DNA of 64,000 nt from Prinsepia uniflora (GCA_032719365.1 CM064874.1:35388716-35452715); one strand, 5' to 3'; positions 35,877-48,482 are shown, counted from the first letter of the stretch. A program made the numbers and translations. Notes: generated from the sequence alone by a model not told the origin.

Positions 35877-38288
35877 TCAAAAACAGTCAACTGCCCACCT
35901 TTTTCTCCTTACACTGTGTTTATAGCCCCCTTGGTGAGATATACGCAAGTCGAAAGTTCTGGTAGACATGTACTCTGTAGTTTTGTCTGGTGTCTTGATA
36001 GTGCTCAAAACGTCAACAAGTGAGGAAAACAACTTATTGTTGGTGTGCTTAATTAGGTCTAGGGCAATGTGCCTTCGTGCATCGTTTGAATTGAACTGTG
36101 ACATCAATATATTACATAACCAATTAAAACAACAAAATATACTACGAAGGTATCACCTTAAAATCAAGAGGATTGACACTTACGGTCAAAGGGTTAAACC
36201 ACTGTTTGTTGTAGTACTCCATGTTCTGAATGACAAAAACTCCACAATCCCATGTGTTTGGTTGTTGGGGTTCGGATTTTGTAAATTCAATTGGAAATCT
36301 TGAAATGTTTAAATGTTGTCCAACCAATATTCGTAGTTGTGGGCCTAACAGTATATCTAAACAATTGAGCTACAAGATAAAAGTTAGGAATAAAGTATCA
36401 AGTATGTAATATTTGTATGGTATGTGTATTATTGTTTGAATATGACCAATGTAATCAAATAAGAAGGTGAAACTTACTAGGAGTTGAACTAGATTTTCTC
36501 TAATCTTGTGCTTGAATCCTATGTTTAGACTATCCCAAACGTGCACGATATGTGCTTTAATTGAAACCACCATTAGGTACCAATGCTCGCCCTCTTCGTC
36601 TAGAAGTAGTATGAATATCTATGATTCAGCTTTGTTAGCGCAAGGAACCATTATCATTCATGTTGCACAAAGTAATATAAGTGGTTGACTGGAATCATGG
36701 CATACCTCAGTGCATTGGTGTAAAGGAACATTTGAAAACCGGACTACCATGTTGCAAATTGGTATTGTATCCGCAACTAGTCCTTCAAAACGCTTTGGGT
36801 CCACACAAAGCAATCCTCTTTGCTACAGACAATGACAATTTTACATTAGAAACCATGCAATCTCCAAATCAATACTTAGTTTAGCATAATTACATCTTAC
36901 CCAAAAGTAAGTTGGAAAATACCAACTATTTGAAATCTCCAGTTGAAGGAAATCAATGACTACATTTATAACTTGCGTGTTAATTACAAAATCCACAATC
37001 ACGTTGATGTGCTTTATTATAACCAAAAAAAAACAACTCATAAAATAGTGGTTTGGTTGCATACAGTACACCTACATCGCAGGTTAACCATTTTCCTGTA
37101 GAAAGGGAACAAAAACTCCCACTATAAATGGTCCGGAATGGAGTTTGAATGACTGGTATTCCTGATTCACTATATGCCATAGGACATGTACGAAATGAGC
37201 AACCATACGTATATAATTATTGAAATAGAATACAAATGTAGAATATTAGAGTAGTACTACCTTCCTTTTCCAAATGTGTCTTTACGAGAGAAAATGTATT
37301 CAAGTAAGGTGACATCGGTGGGAACAATATTTGGTGTATTGTTTACACCCATAACTGATGGCTTCTTCATGTCTCCGATAGTAGTTGATCCTTGACATGA
37401 AGCCCCACTTTTGGACATAGAATCTTTAATTTCTACCATAAAAATCTCCTTTGCCTGCGATCCAATGGATTGAATTTTAAATATCATTAATTTATAATAG
37501 GCAACATGGAAGGTAGATTTCAATTTTACTCATTTCCAACCAAAGTAAAACATACAGGAAGTTTCAGATGCTTATGGTGTACATTCATTTCTTCCTGTGC
37601 TCTTGAATTATAAACTAACAGTTTGTTTATTTTTTGAAACCAAGCAACCGAAGCTTTATGTCAAGAATAACTAGAACAAAGATCACGAATTGAATGTGGG
37701 CTACTTAGAAACAAGTTAGGTTAGGGGGCAATAACGAACTGCAACCAATGAAGCATAGACACATCACAACATAAGACTTATCATTCCCCAAATTAAGCCT
37801 ATTTACCGTATCTAAAAGAACATTCTAATGCAGAAAATGGGAATACATTTGCAAAAGTAAAAAGAAGGCACTCTTATAGATCATTGTAGAGCTCCAGTTC
37901 CCTCATACCTTAGGTTGAGGTTTGGCTAGGTTCTCAGTTGCATTGGGGGTGCTTGTCGATGAGAGGACAATGCATTCAAGGAGGAGGGAGCTCAGCATGT
38001 TTAGAGGAGTTTGTAATGTTGCTTCTTTATTTTCGAGGCCTTCCTTCATTGCATATATGATGTCGTTCTTCATTTTTTCCATACACTGTTCAACTACATC
38101 AGGAAGTTGATTGTGCCAATCTTCTATTCGGCTTTCAACGCCATCAAGTCACTGCGACATAGCAATTAGCACAGGATTTACAGTAGTTACGTTTTGTGTT
38201 AGGATGCCAAGATCTGCCTTTACGACTACAACAATGCATCACATTTCCATATCATCTTGCTCAATTCGACCAACTGCTCCACATAGGT
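35877..38288 (-). pseudogene. Second ULP1-like cysteine protease gene, 5' end cut by an LTR
   Basis: Exons read on the minus strand with GT..AG borders: 38288-37909 (RIEDWHNQLPDVVEQ, then CMEKMKNDIIYAMKEGL), 37454-37261 (KSGASCQGSTT..LLEYIFSRKD), about 37180-37077, 36822-36706, 36618-36478 (GEHWYLMVV..VHVWDSL), 36344-36184 (QQPNTWDCGVFVIQNMEYY) and 36095-35877 (NDARRHIALDLIKHTNN). His, Asp, Gln and Cys of the C48 protease are all present. The upstream exon has two in-frame TGA codons, and the gene is truncated where an LTR was inserted at 38289. It points toward the plus-strand ULP gene, but the two differ clearly in sequence. Confidence 0.75.
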
Positions 38289-38578
38289 TGACAGGACCCA
38301 CCCCGATTATCGCGTCGATAATCGGGAAGTATCTTGCTCCCGTCTGACAATCGAACACAAAGACCAAAATAACCAAATAAAATTACACCACACCCATTGT
38401 CAGACCAGGGAGATTAAACAGTACAACCGACTCGGCATCAAGTTCATAGTTTCATAGAGTATAAATTAAAAAACAAGATAAAGATCAAATCCTACTCTGT
38501 GAACTAAACTACACCGCAATGGAAAACTTTATGCCTATGCCTCTGCCTCTGCCTCGGCGTTAGCCCCCAAACTTGTAC
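38289..38578 (-). mobile_element. Truncated gypsy LTR terminus
   Basis: Begins TGACAGGACCCACCCCGATT like the 5989 LTR and stops after 290 bp. It contains a 10 bp inverted repeat (CCGATTATCG, loop CGT, CGATAATCGG) at 38303-38325. Confidence 0.75.
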
Positions 38579-38790
38579 TGTAATGACCCGTCCCAAATTC
38601 CTAGATTAGATTAGTGACTAATCACGATTAGTGAGGTTAATCCGTGATTAGTTGGGCGAAATCAGACGAACGATGCGAAATGACCGTTTTGCCCCTAGCC
38701 GTGGGCAAAATGTTGACTTTTCATTCGGGCAGTCAAATGGACTTTGACCGATGACCGTGACGTAGGGTCATCCTGGGTAACCTCACATCG
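38579..38790 (+). mobile_element. Gypsy LTR 5' terminus fragment in opposite orientation
   Basis: TGTAATGACCCGTCCCAAAT at 38579 is the sense start of a long gypsy LTR, here on the plus strand. The similarity to LTR starts (compare 9599 and the reverse of 45824) runs for about 200 bp and then changes into minus-strand internal sequence. Confidence 0.7.
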
Positions 38791-40086
38791 ACAGGTCTAC
38801 CACCCTTATATCTCACCAATTTTACCATATATAGTTACCAAGGTTACCACATAACTATTATCAAAGTATCACAGTGATAACTCTAGTCAGTCTAATGACT
38901 TCCATACCATAACCCATCACAAACAACAACATACCCGACCAATAGCCATCTCAGGACATGGAAGAGTGGATAACTTGGGACCCACCAAGTACATACGTCC
39001 TGGTTAATCTTACATCATGATCCCAAGTAATAGGTATCTAGGTCATCACTCCAGGGTTACTCAGGCTTCCTACGAAGGAATTGCAAATCCCCGGGCATGT
39101 GGTCCCAACTGACCACGCCTCTCTAGTCCATCACGGGCCCCAAAAATTCTCCACACTCTTACCATATCAACAACCAATACAGGAGCCAATCTTCACTCTA
39201 ACACACCCCCAACAGTGCCATCTCACTTATATCCATCAATCTATATAACCATTTCTTTATGGTGTGACAAGACGACTCACAATCATAACTATTACTATAT
39301 AATTACCCTTGTTACTTTACCTCCCAGTGGACCCGACTTGCGTCCCACCGAACTGGACTATCCCCTAAGTCCAAATCCTTGTATACCTCGGGTCTCCGCC
39401 TGAACCTCTGTCACTAAGGACATTGACACGTCCCACAAGTCCAAAACAAAACCAAGCCATAATTCCCTAACTCCTCAATACCTGACCATATACCCGTCCT
39501 TGGCATCCTAAGTGCCAAACGTTCCATAATCAGCCCTTCTGGCTCCTCTCGATCCTTGATACCTTACCATGGCTCATCTCACGTTTCTAACCCATCTTCG
39601 GACTCATTTTGAGTCCCACATCCATATCTCGACTCCTCTCGAGTCCAGTCTTATACCAATCAATCATGTCATCACTGACATACCGAGTCGCCGAGCAAAT
39701 ACTAATGCTCAACCATATCTGATACGACCGATAAGGCCTAAGAAGTATCCCATCACATTTTAGACTCTTTAAACACTTATTCCATTTAAGGAATTCACTG
39801 TGAATAATCCCGTCACGAGTGCAGCTTGCGCGATTAAGCAACCTTTCTAGCCACTAGTCTCATTCGTCTCTGCGACCCACACAATTCTACGTCTAACAAA
39901 CAGTAGTTCACAGTGTACTCTACATGACTTCCGACCCGCAATCCAGGGTCAATCTCATCCGAGATCTATCACGAGGTCTCATACACCCTCGTTTACCCCG
40001 TCTCACTACCAGGTCGCTCACGAGGCTTACACTTTGGAGGCATGATGTGGCAACAGAATCAGCAACCTAGTGCTTTAATACCAAAT
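38791..40086 (-). mobile_element. Non-coding internal domain of a second LARD-like element
   Basis: Diverged copy of the 1-2548 domain, ending in a primer-binding site (ATTTGGTATTAAAGC on the minus strand, about 40073-40087) next to the LTR. No coding frame. Confidence 0.65.
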
Positions 40087-43000
40087 TGACAGAACCGCCC
40101 CCGAAGGGACATTGATAACCGTGCCCAGTCCTACTCCCGTTTGGAAAGTCGATTGAAACTCCCAAAATTATCCTCAGTGCTTTCCAAACCAGGGATAGCC
40201 ACACACGTACTCACTCATGCCTCCACCTCTCGATCAGCCTGGATCAATGCGCCACGACCTGGAGGGTCCATAAAAACACAAAAGGTGTGAGTGGACAAAA
40301 AATAAATCAGTTTATGAAACAGTTACAGAAAGACATTTCTACCCTCCACGTAAAACCAACGCATGTATTCGAAAAATCATTTCGCAATCCGTTTTATTTC
40401 CAATACAAGAAAACCGTGTACGAAAATCAAATCATTTTCTTTTTCTTAATCTTCGGGTCTTAGCCCGCAATCGTAAACAAAGGGCCTCAGCCCAAAACCC
40501 TGAATCAAATCCAAGTACACAACATAATCCAAATCCATCAAACCATATAAACCAGGCCATTGCCCAACACATCCGAAAACATCGGAAATCAACAATACTT
40601 CAAAAGTCAATCAATCTGTTGGATCTCAAGTGCGCCCGAGTCTTTAAACTCAAAACCATGCGCATAATCAGGCCTTCCCGGGATATCAACGAGTCTTTAA
40701 ACTCAGAACATAATCAATAGGCCTCGGGGGTATCATACCGCATCTTTAAACTCAAAACAGTAACCGAGTCTTTAAACTCATCAAGGGCCCTCCCCCGTCA
40801 TCAATTAACCGAGTCTTTAAACTCAAAACATTATCCAGCGATAGCACCGGGTCTTTAAACCCAAAACCATTTGTAAATCACAACAATCCAGGATCCATCG
40901 TGATCCAAATTCCAAATCCAATCCGAAATTACATTTTGTCATAACATGACTCATGTCCGAATTTCCACATTCAAATCCCCAAAATCTTACTTCCCAAAAC
41001 ACAATCAAATCATCATTAAAAACGGGACATGTATAATCATATCAAATCATTTTATCAAACCATCATCCATTCCCGAATTCGAATTCGCAATGATGATTCC
41101 GTAAGCCATCATCCGGAACTGTCATTCTGAACCCAAACTAGAAATCCATTTTCAAACTTCCGAAAACTGAAATCTCGTTCATCAAAATTACTTTTATGCC
41201 CTGTGCATCAAGCCCAAAATCACCTTTTTCAGAATCCGTTTTAAATCCTTGAAATCACATCATATTTCAAATCCCAAGGTCAAAACATCAAAACCATAAT
41301 CAAATCACCAAAATCACGGTCAAACCGCAACATACTCGAAATCTCGTCAAACGTGCAAATCCGTATCAGTTTCGAAATACGTGTCAAAACCGTGAGTCAT
41401 ACTCGCAATCACAATCACAACATCCTTAAAACATTATACGCACAATATCATGTAAAATCGTTCATCAAAACATCACCAAGGCATAAGAGAAACCATAGTC
41501 TCGAAATACGTGTAATTACGTATGGCATATCAAAATACGTATAAATATGAAAATCGTAATTATCAAAAGTCATAATCATAATCATTGAAATCATAGAAAT
41601 ATTTATGCATGCATTAAATTTTGAAAGCAAAGTCCACTCACACACCGTCCATAACGCCCGTTTTCGCACTGCACAAGTTTCCGTAATTTTCAACATTTTC
41701 CAGAAATCTCAAATCCTGACCGAAATCATTTTTTAGTGTTACTAAGGACCCAAATAACATCATACTAATTTCCCATAATTTTCTGGGAATTAAACGTTAG
41801 TTAAAAACATAACATAAACTTTCGGACCCTCGAAGCAACAACGAAATGGTGTCCGATTAATTCGAAATCAACACTAAAATGTTCGTTATATTGTGTAGGA
41901 CAAAAGTCGCGTTGAACTCACCTTGAGAATCTGGCCCACGCGCCCTCACGCGCCGCCGCAAGCGGCTGCGCGTGAAACTCACGCGCCTGCTACAGTGCCT
42001 GCACAGTCGTCTTCCTCACCCGACCAGCGTGCAAACGGGTCCTTCGACCCGCGCGATGACCCTTTTCAATCCTGCTCAAATCCAACTCCAATCCTTCAAT
42101 TGAATCGTCAAATAGAACCGTTAGAGACCCAATTAAGGTTCTGTAAACCTAATTTCACGCATCAAGCCTTAAATCCAACATTTTTCTCAAGATCAAACAC
42201 ACTGTCTTAACTTTCGAAACTCACTCAAAACAGATTGGTTTTCTAATTTAAATGATACAAAAGCTTGTATGACCTACCAAAACATCAAACCGTAACCAAT
42301 TTCAAGAATCCTTACCCGTAGGTAGTCGTCCTCAAGCTCAAAGTTTTCAAGAAACTGGAACTTGGGTTCTTGGCCAAACCGCGATCAATTTCTTTCAAAG
42401 TTTGTACGGTTGTAATCTAAGTGAGTCCAGAAGATGATTTCTAACCTCAGTGTAGCTCCTTTCCCTTCACAAATCAAAATTCGATTTTCCCTCCAATTTT
42501 CACAATTTCCCCGAACTCTGTTTTCTCTCAAGCTCTCAGCCCTCTCTTGCTCAGAATGACTCTCAAAACACTCCTATCTCTCTGTTAATCGACCCATGCA
42601 GAAAACAAGTCGTGGGAATCTCTCTGGCTTCTCTGAAATTTTGTTTGCCGCACAGACCCAAAATCAATTCAAAAGCAGGGTGCCCGTGCCGTGTTATCTG
42701 TCAAAAGCAGGGAACCTCAAAATCATTAAACAAGTCCTTGAATCAGAGAAAGGTTTAAAAAATTCCTAGATCAGAGAAAAAATTAAACAATTGCATAGCA
42801 TTCCCGGCTGTTTCAAACTGGACCTTGGCAAATTACCATTTTACCCTTTTGCACAAAATTACCAAAATGCCCATCCTCATCCTATACCCGTAACTCAACC
42901 GTCAGATGTCCGTTTTCAGCGTGCCGCCTGTCCACGGACTCAGGGCATCGGGACCTACCTAACGGTCCTCGAATTGTGTGGAAATCAGTTGTCAATCAAA

Positions 43001-43263
43001 AAGTCAACATTTTCCCCCTTTCGTCCTAATTACAAAAATGCCCTTGAACTTCTGAACGTCATAACTTCCTTCTCGAATGTCGGAATCTGACGTGCCACCT
43101 GTCTATGAACTCGTGACGTCCCGAACTACGTCACAGTTATTGATCAACGTCTATTTGACGGCCCGAGCAAAAAGTCAACCGTTCGCCCATTACCTAGGGG
43201 CAAAATCGTCATTTTCTTCAAAATTTTCAAATTTCCCCCTTTTTGAACGTTCGGGTCGTTACA
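40087..43263 (-). mobile_element. Full-length 5' LTR (3.18 kb) of the second LARD-like element
   Basis: Runs from TGACAGAACCG to CGGGTCGTTACA with both terminal dinucleotides intact. It has GGGTCTTAGCCC and GAGTCTTTAAACTC type hairpins at 40450-40865 and the GC-rich CACGCGC/GCGCGTG hairpin at 41938-41990. Unlike the 2549 copy it is not truncated. A matching target repeat for GATTG after 43263 could not be found, because the other end of the element is rearranged. Confidence 0.82.
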
Positions 43264-43511
43264 GATTGAACCGAGAAGCGATGTTTGCGATGATGGATGA
43301 AATGGTACGGATACTACATGTGAGGGAATAAGATACGGTCATTTTTTCATATTTCCCGATGGAAACGATTTAACAAGTAATATGTGTGTCGGTGTAAAGT
43401 CCTTCCCAACAACCTAAATCCTCAAAACTCAGTCAGCTAGTCATTTATTATCGTATGGAGATGGTCGAATGGTATTATAAAGACAAATTTAATAGGTTTT
43501 ATACAAATGAA

Positions 43512-44905
43512 GATGTATTCAATCAATCTTTTAATAGATTGATTTAAAAGTCTTTAAATCTAGGTGTATTCAATTAAGATTGTAAAATACAATTTTTCAA
43601 ATATAAGTGTATTCAAAAGTTTATCGATTTTTTATGATTTGGTAAATTGATGGATTTTAAAGGGTTTTAGGAAAAAAAAAAGCACATATCAACTCTTCAA
43701 TAAAATATCACATCTCATCCTAATATTTCACTGGATAGGGATTTAAAAAAAAAATAACTTCTTGAAACATTTTCCATCGTCTACCTTAACCCCACCTCCC
43801 ATGTCGTTAGTACACTAAAAGTAAAACAAAAAAGTTTTGAATTATGATGAAAAGAAAAAAATAAAGGAAACCAAGAAAAGAGAATCGGAACATGCAGAGA
43901 TTCACAGAAAAAATATTGGTTGTGCAATGTTCAATTACCTTAATTAATAAGTTCGTTTTTTCTTGGAATCCTCAGAATGAGGAGAGGGTTGGATTTTCTT
44001 TCTCCATCGTTCATGGTAAAAAAGAGCCATAACCATCTAATGAATCTACATATTTGCTTATGGAGCACTATAAGCAACATGGCTTATAATATTTTCCTTT
44101 TGCGAAGAATGAAGGTGATTATGCACCCACCATGTATCTTAAATTACAGGCTGATGCCAATGATGATGATGAAGATCTAGTTAAGCTCACGAAGCAATTA
44201 CTTTCACTAATGTCAAAGAAATAGTTGATCATGCAAAGCCAAAGGCCATGGTCAAATTAGATGGAGATCAAGTTTCTATTCCAGCCAATCCTCAAGCAAC
44301 GGAAGATTTGTTGTCTAGTACTGTGCAAGATGTTCTTCTAGGTCGCAAAACTAATTCAAATCCCACTCCAACTCTAAGTAGAGCGTCTACGAAGTCGTCG
44401 AGTAAGAGATAAAGGAAGGATACTAACAACTAATTCAGAAACAGAGTCGAAAGAATACTTGAGTAATGTCGAAAAGAAGGATGAAGGAAACCCAAGTTCA
44501 ATAAAAAGCAAGCAACATGCTCATAATAAAGAGCGAAGACACAGAAGCCCTAGAAACAAGGGGGATGAATAAGAAGAAAATGGCAAGCAAGTGAAGCCGA
44601 AGAGAAGTCGTAGTGGCAAACGAAAACTTGGGTAATGTTATATTAATGTTGTAAATAATTTTGACCCTTAGATATTTATAAAGGTCAAAATTAGAAGTTA
44701 TGTATAATCCAGTTAGATAAGCAGCACACTTTAAAATCCAAATAAATTTTATTATAAAATATAATGAAAAGAAATCAAATGAAACCCATTACAATTCTAA
44801 ACCATTTAAAATACATTAAAATCCATTAAAATCTCAATCGAATACACCCCCCTTATAATCTATTAAAACTCATTAAAATCTCAAATGAATACACCCTCCT
44901 AAAAC
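43512..44905. mobile_element. Element with GTGTATTCAATT terminal subrepeats and captured coding sequence
   Basis: The left end has three copies of (A/G)(G/A)TGTATTCAA(T) at 43522, 43571 and 43612. The right end has inverted counterparts (ATCGAATACACC, AAATGAATACACC) at about 44840-44897, each unit roughly 45-50 bp. Multiple subterminal repeats with a captured gene piece inside are typical of Pack-MULE-like elements. A 9 bp target duplication was not identified. The same terminal motif bounds 49505-53716. Confidence 0.55.
44191..44412 (+). pseudogene. Captured coding fragment of unknown gene
   Basis: An open frame of 73 codons reads EAITFTNVKEIVDHAKPKAM, then VKLDGDQ, then a Ser/Thr-rich end (TLSRASTKSSSKR) to TAA. 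Downstream, a Lys/Arg-rich stretch (KSKQHAHNKERRHRSPRNKG) is open in another frame to about 44635, indicating a frameshift. I do not recognise the family. Its position within TE-type ends suggests capture of a host exon. Confidence 0.45.
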
Positions 44906-45236
44906 CCAAATCAGAGGTACGTATCCAATCTAAGGCCACAACCGAAATAAACATCCAACCGCAAGCCTTCAAAACCTTTCAAACTGCATTTATCATCTAA
45001 CCAAATTAAACCTCCAACCAATTAGATTCAAAAAATCTAAAACCAATTTTAACCGAGAGCATGACTCCTGGTTTGGTTTGGACCCTTTGCTGGAACTACA
45101 TTCAAACAATGATTATATGGACTTAACAACTGAGACCGTATAAGAACCAAGGACCACCAAATCATCATTATGACATGAGAGGACTCATGTCATAATTGAT
45201 CACAAACTCAAAAAACAAATTCACCCTATGATCTGC
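44906..45236. other. Unannotated interval
   Basis: No gene or repeat family recognised. Confidence 0.35.
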
Positions 45237-45824
45237 TGTTAGGACCCAACCCTCTTCGGTCAAGACCCTACTCATCTAGCACGATATTGTCTGCTTTGGG
45301 GTTGCAATCCCCCCCAAAGCCACTTGAGCTCCCAAAAGGCCTCGTTTAGATTAGAGTTGTGCATCTGCCCACTCTATCTAACACGATATTGTCCCCTCTA
45401 GACTCACTGGCCGAACCAGCCCAGCTTGAAGGTTTTTGTTACCGAGAGCTCACGGTGCAACTTCCCAGTGGGTCACCCATCATGGGATTACACCAGCCTC
45501 CACTCGCTTAACTTTGGAGTTCCCCAAGAATCCAAAGCCAGTGAGCTCCTAGAAGGTCCCGCGCTAGATAGGTGTGTGCCTACACCTTTAAGGCACACCA
45601 ACATTCCCTTCCCATACCATTCCCCCTCGCAGGAATATGGGATCGTTCACCGTTCCCTCCAGGACACGGGTCTTACAATCCACCTCCCTTAGGGCCCATC
45701 GTCCTCGCTGGCACACTTCCTGGTCGGGGTCTGGCTCTGATACCGTTCAACTAATCACTGATTAACTGCACTAATCCTTGATTAGTCACTAATCTAATCT
45801 CAGAATTTGGGACAGGTCGTTACA
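45237..45824 (-). mobile_element. Chimeric gypsy-LTR/Cassandra retroelement
   Basis: Read on the minus strand: about 80 bp of gypsy LTR start (TGTAACGACCTGTCCC..), a direct joint to the Cassandra primer-binding site (GGTATCAGAGCC, 45733-45744), the Cassandra internal region with polypurine tract (45678-45732), and a Cassandra LTR (45237-45677). The LTR is 441 bp instead of 321 because of an internal rearranged duplication. Flanks are TCTGC on the left and TCTAC on the right, a 4 of 5 match, so the hybrid probably inserted as one unit. Confidence 0.75.
45461..45525 (-). ncRNA. 5S rRNA-derived block in the chimeric element
   Basis: The minus strand reads AACTCCAAAGTTAAGCGAGT (A-box) and ATGGGTGACCCACTGGGAAG (box C). 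It is a diverged copy of the 5S-like sequence at 8254-8330. Confidence 0.75.
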
Positions 45825-46536
45825 TCTACAGCAATCAATTTCCAAAGACTTTATTAATTCGAACGACCTACATTCAGTTCATAAGCTTAATTACCAAACA
45901 GGAACAACACCTTAAAAGCAAGAATGGCCTTAAAACAAATTGTAAGTCGATAACACTACCATATAGGTTACTAAATGTAAGTCGATATCAAGCAACAGAA
46001 TAAACAAGTAGAGTAGATTGAAGGAACACAAAACCAACGTTGATGTTATACACTAGAATAATTTTTAAAAACCCTACGACAATTGAGATTATGGCCTAAG
46101 CGAAGGATTATGATGCATCCGCTAAAACATTGCCCTAAATTTTCTACACAACTTAGAAACTCTCAAACATGGTAAATTCAACATAATGTATGAACCAATT
46201 TCAAGGAAATGTCAATTAAAACCAGGAGAAGTGACCTGAAATACACAAGACAAATAGGGACACTTCACATAGAGACAACTTAAGAGGTTTTATCGACTTA
46301 CTTTTATTTTTTCTAGTTATAAGAATTTATCACAGTTAAGCTCCACAAACTAAAAACAACATTTTACATTGCAAATCTTAAACTTGCATAAATTCATTGG
46401 TGAGTAGAGTAATGTTTGAACATACAATTTGCTTCCAACTAAAATCTACCTCTTTCTAAACCTTCAAATTCGCCATTTTACATAGACTTTTACCCAAAAG
46501 ACTGACCTGACTTTCTCCCCAACAATTCGCTTCAAC
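45825..46536. other. 3' side of the MULE transposase pseudogene
   Basis: AT-rich with no coding frame. It could include the 3' untranslated region and terminal sequence of the MULE, but no terminal inverted repeat was recognised. Confidence 0.35.
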
Positions 46537-48482
46537 TTAACTTCTTGTCTTTGAATCATAATCGAATTCATTCTCATCATTCACTACCACAGGATTTGCA
46601 AACTTTGCCAATCGTGATCCACAAGTACTTTTATTGTGGCCATACACATTACAATAACTACAATGACGACTACTCTTACTAGATTTCCTTCTGTTCTTGC
46701 TTCCACCTTCGTCTCCAAACTTTGTGTGTTTGCCTTTACTCTTCACAACTTCTGGATCTTTGATAATCTTATCATGCCTATCAGCACTACGCATGCTTTC
46801 CTCCTCATGTTCATTGCACAACACTTCAGCCCTACAACACAACTTCCCTACCTCTTCCATAATTACATTATACGCTGCTTCACTTTTCCCACCATAACAA
46901 CTAAGTTTGTTGAAATAACTAGTTAGGAAACCATGTCCTGAAACTTCAACATTCTGTTTTCTTGTATGGCCTCCTTCATCTTCACATTTACCATTTCCTC
47001 TACCACTCTTTGTCCATCTCTTCAAAATAAGATACTTTGGTATCTTTTTAATTCCTTCCCATTTCAAAACACAAAATATATGGCAACATGGAATGCCTTC
47101 ACATTCCAACAATTTGCAACTGAAACTCATCATCTCACCATCATATGTGTGGTGTCACACAGTCTATGTCTTACCTTCCTCACCATACATTGACATGTCA
47201 TATCGTCTGCTCCTAAGAATCTGTACACGACCATTTTGGTTCAGGGCAACTACCTTCTCCAGTTGAGTTCTAACACGATAAAATATTGTCCGTGTATATA
47301 GCAAATTGGCTTGTTTCTCCAATTTCCACAGATGAGTTGTTAGAACAGGTGCACAGTTCATATTTTTAAAATCGACCATTGCAGCATTGTTTCTAACTCG
47401 GAGTAGCGAATGATCTAATTGTGGGATTCATTCAAATAACTTCAAAAAACTCATATTCAACTAGTCCTTCATATACCTATTCATGCTTTCACATCGTTGC
47501 GTGCTTGTTGTTGCTCCCATAAAATGCCCTCGAAAATAGCATTCAGTCCACCTTTCTCGCTTTTCATACAACCCCTCCATGTACTTATATAGCTTCCCAT
47601 CACCAGTGATTCTTTCGTACATTCTTTTCCACTCTACTTCAAACTCCTCAGTCGTCAATGGCTCATGCAAGCAAACCTTGAATGCACTAAATAATCCGGC
47701 ATTCTTCATAATTTCTTTAACATTCTTCCCCACATGCCAAGAACATATTCGGTGCCTGTAATCTGGTAGGATTTGATCAATGGCACCCCGAATTGCTTCA
47801 TCACCGTCCGTCACAATAGAAACTGGTCTTTTGCCTTTCATAGACTCCAAAAAGGTCCTCAAAACCCAATTATATGTCTCAATGGTTTCATTAACCACAA
47901 ATGCTGACGCAAATATCACATTCATACGATGATTGTTCATGCCAACCAACAACACCAATGGCTTCTCATACATGTTAATCTTGTACGTGCTGTCAAACAT
48001 AACTACATCCCCAAACCTTGAATAATCCTCTAACAATGCAGAGTCCCTCCATAAAATATTTTCTAAATGGTTCTCTTCATCAACCATAAATTTGCAAAAA
48101 AAAAAAAATCGGGTACAGTAGCTCCTTTCGCATTCATGTATGCTAATGCTGCTTCAGAATTGCCATCTACTAAAATTCCTCCTCGGCATGCATCCATCTT
48201 GTTGTATAAGTCCTTTAATGTAAATCCAACTTCATTATAACTACCTGCTTCTCCAACCATATACTCGTATGTTTGACAAGTCCTAACTAATACCTTCCGC
48301 AATGACATTGCAAAACTTATGTCCCCTTTAGATACTTCTCGGTGTGATACCAAAAGGCCAGCTTCAGTTACGTTTGCCAACATGTGAGAATGATGAGCGC
48401 GAAATTGAGTGACTGTATATTTTTCCTCCTTCTCGTATACTATCGTAACATCATAATTCTTAATTAAGGTGTTCCCAAACAA
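46537..48482 (-). pseudogene. FAR1-type MULE transposase pseudogene
   Basis: Domains in order on the minus strand: the end of the FAR1 region (TQFRAHHSHMLANVTEAGLL, then SYNEVGFTLKDLYNKMDACR); the MULE transposase core with GDVVMFDSTYKINMYEKPL and SIVTDGDEAIRGAIDQILPD giving two catalytic Asp; FEVEWKRM as a candidate Glu; CESMNRYMK; a SWIM zinc finger (FSCKLLECEGIPCCHIFCVL); and a CCHC knuckle (CSYCNVYGHNKSTC). Damage: a frameshift at a 13-A run (48096-48108) and in-frame stops near 47462, 47427, 47165 and 47158. It is homologous to plant FAR1/FHY3 relatives, but the zinc knuckle and decay point to a transposon copy. Confidence 0.9.

Noticed and set aside
38579..45824. One large element between the inverted LTR ends at 38579 and 45824, with flanks TGTAC and TCTAC
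   Set aside because: The 45745-45824 fragment is better explained as part of the Cassandra chimera, whose other flank TCTGC matches TCTAC equally well. The interval also contains unrelated elements.
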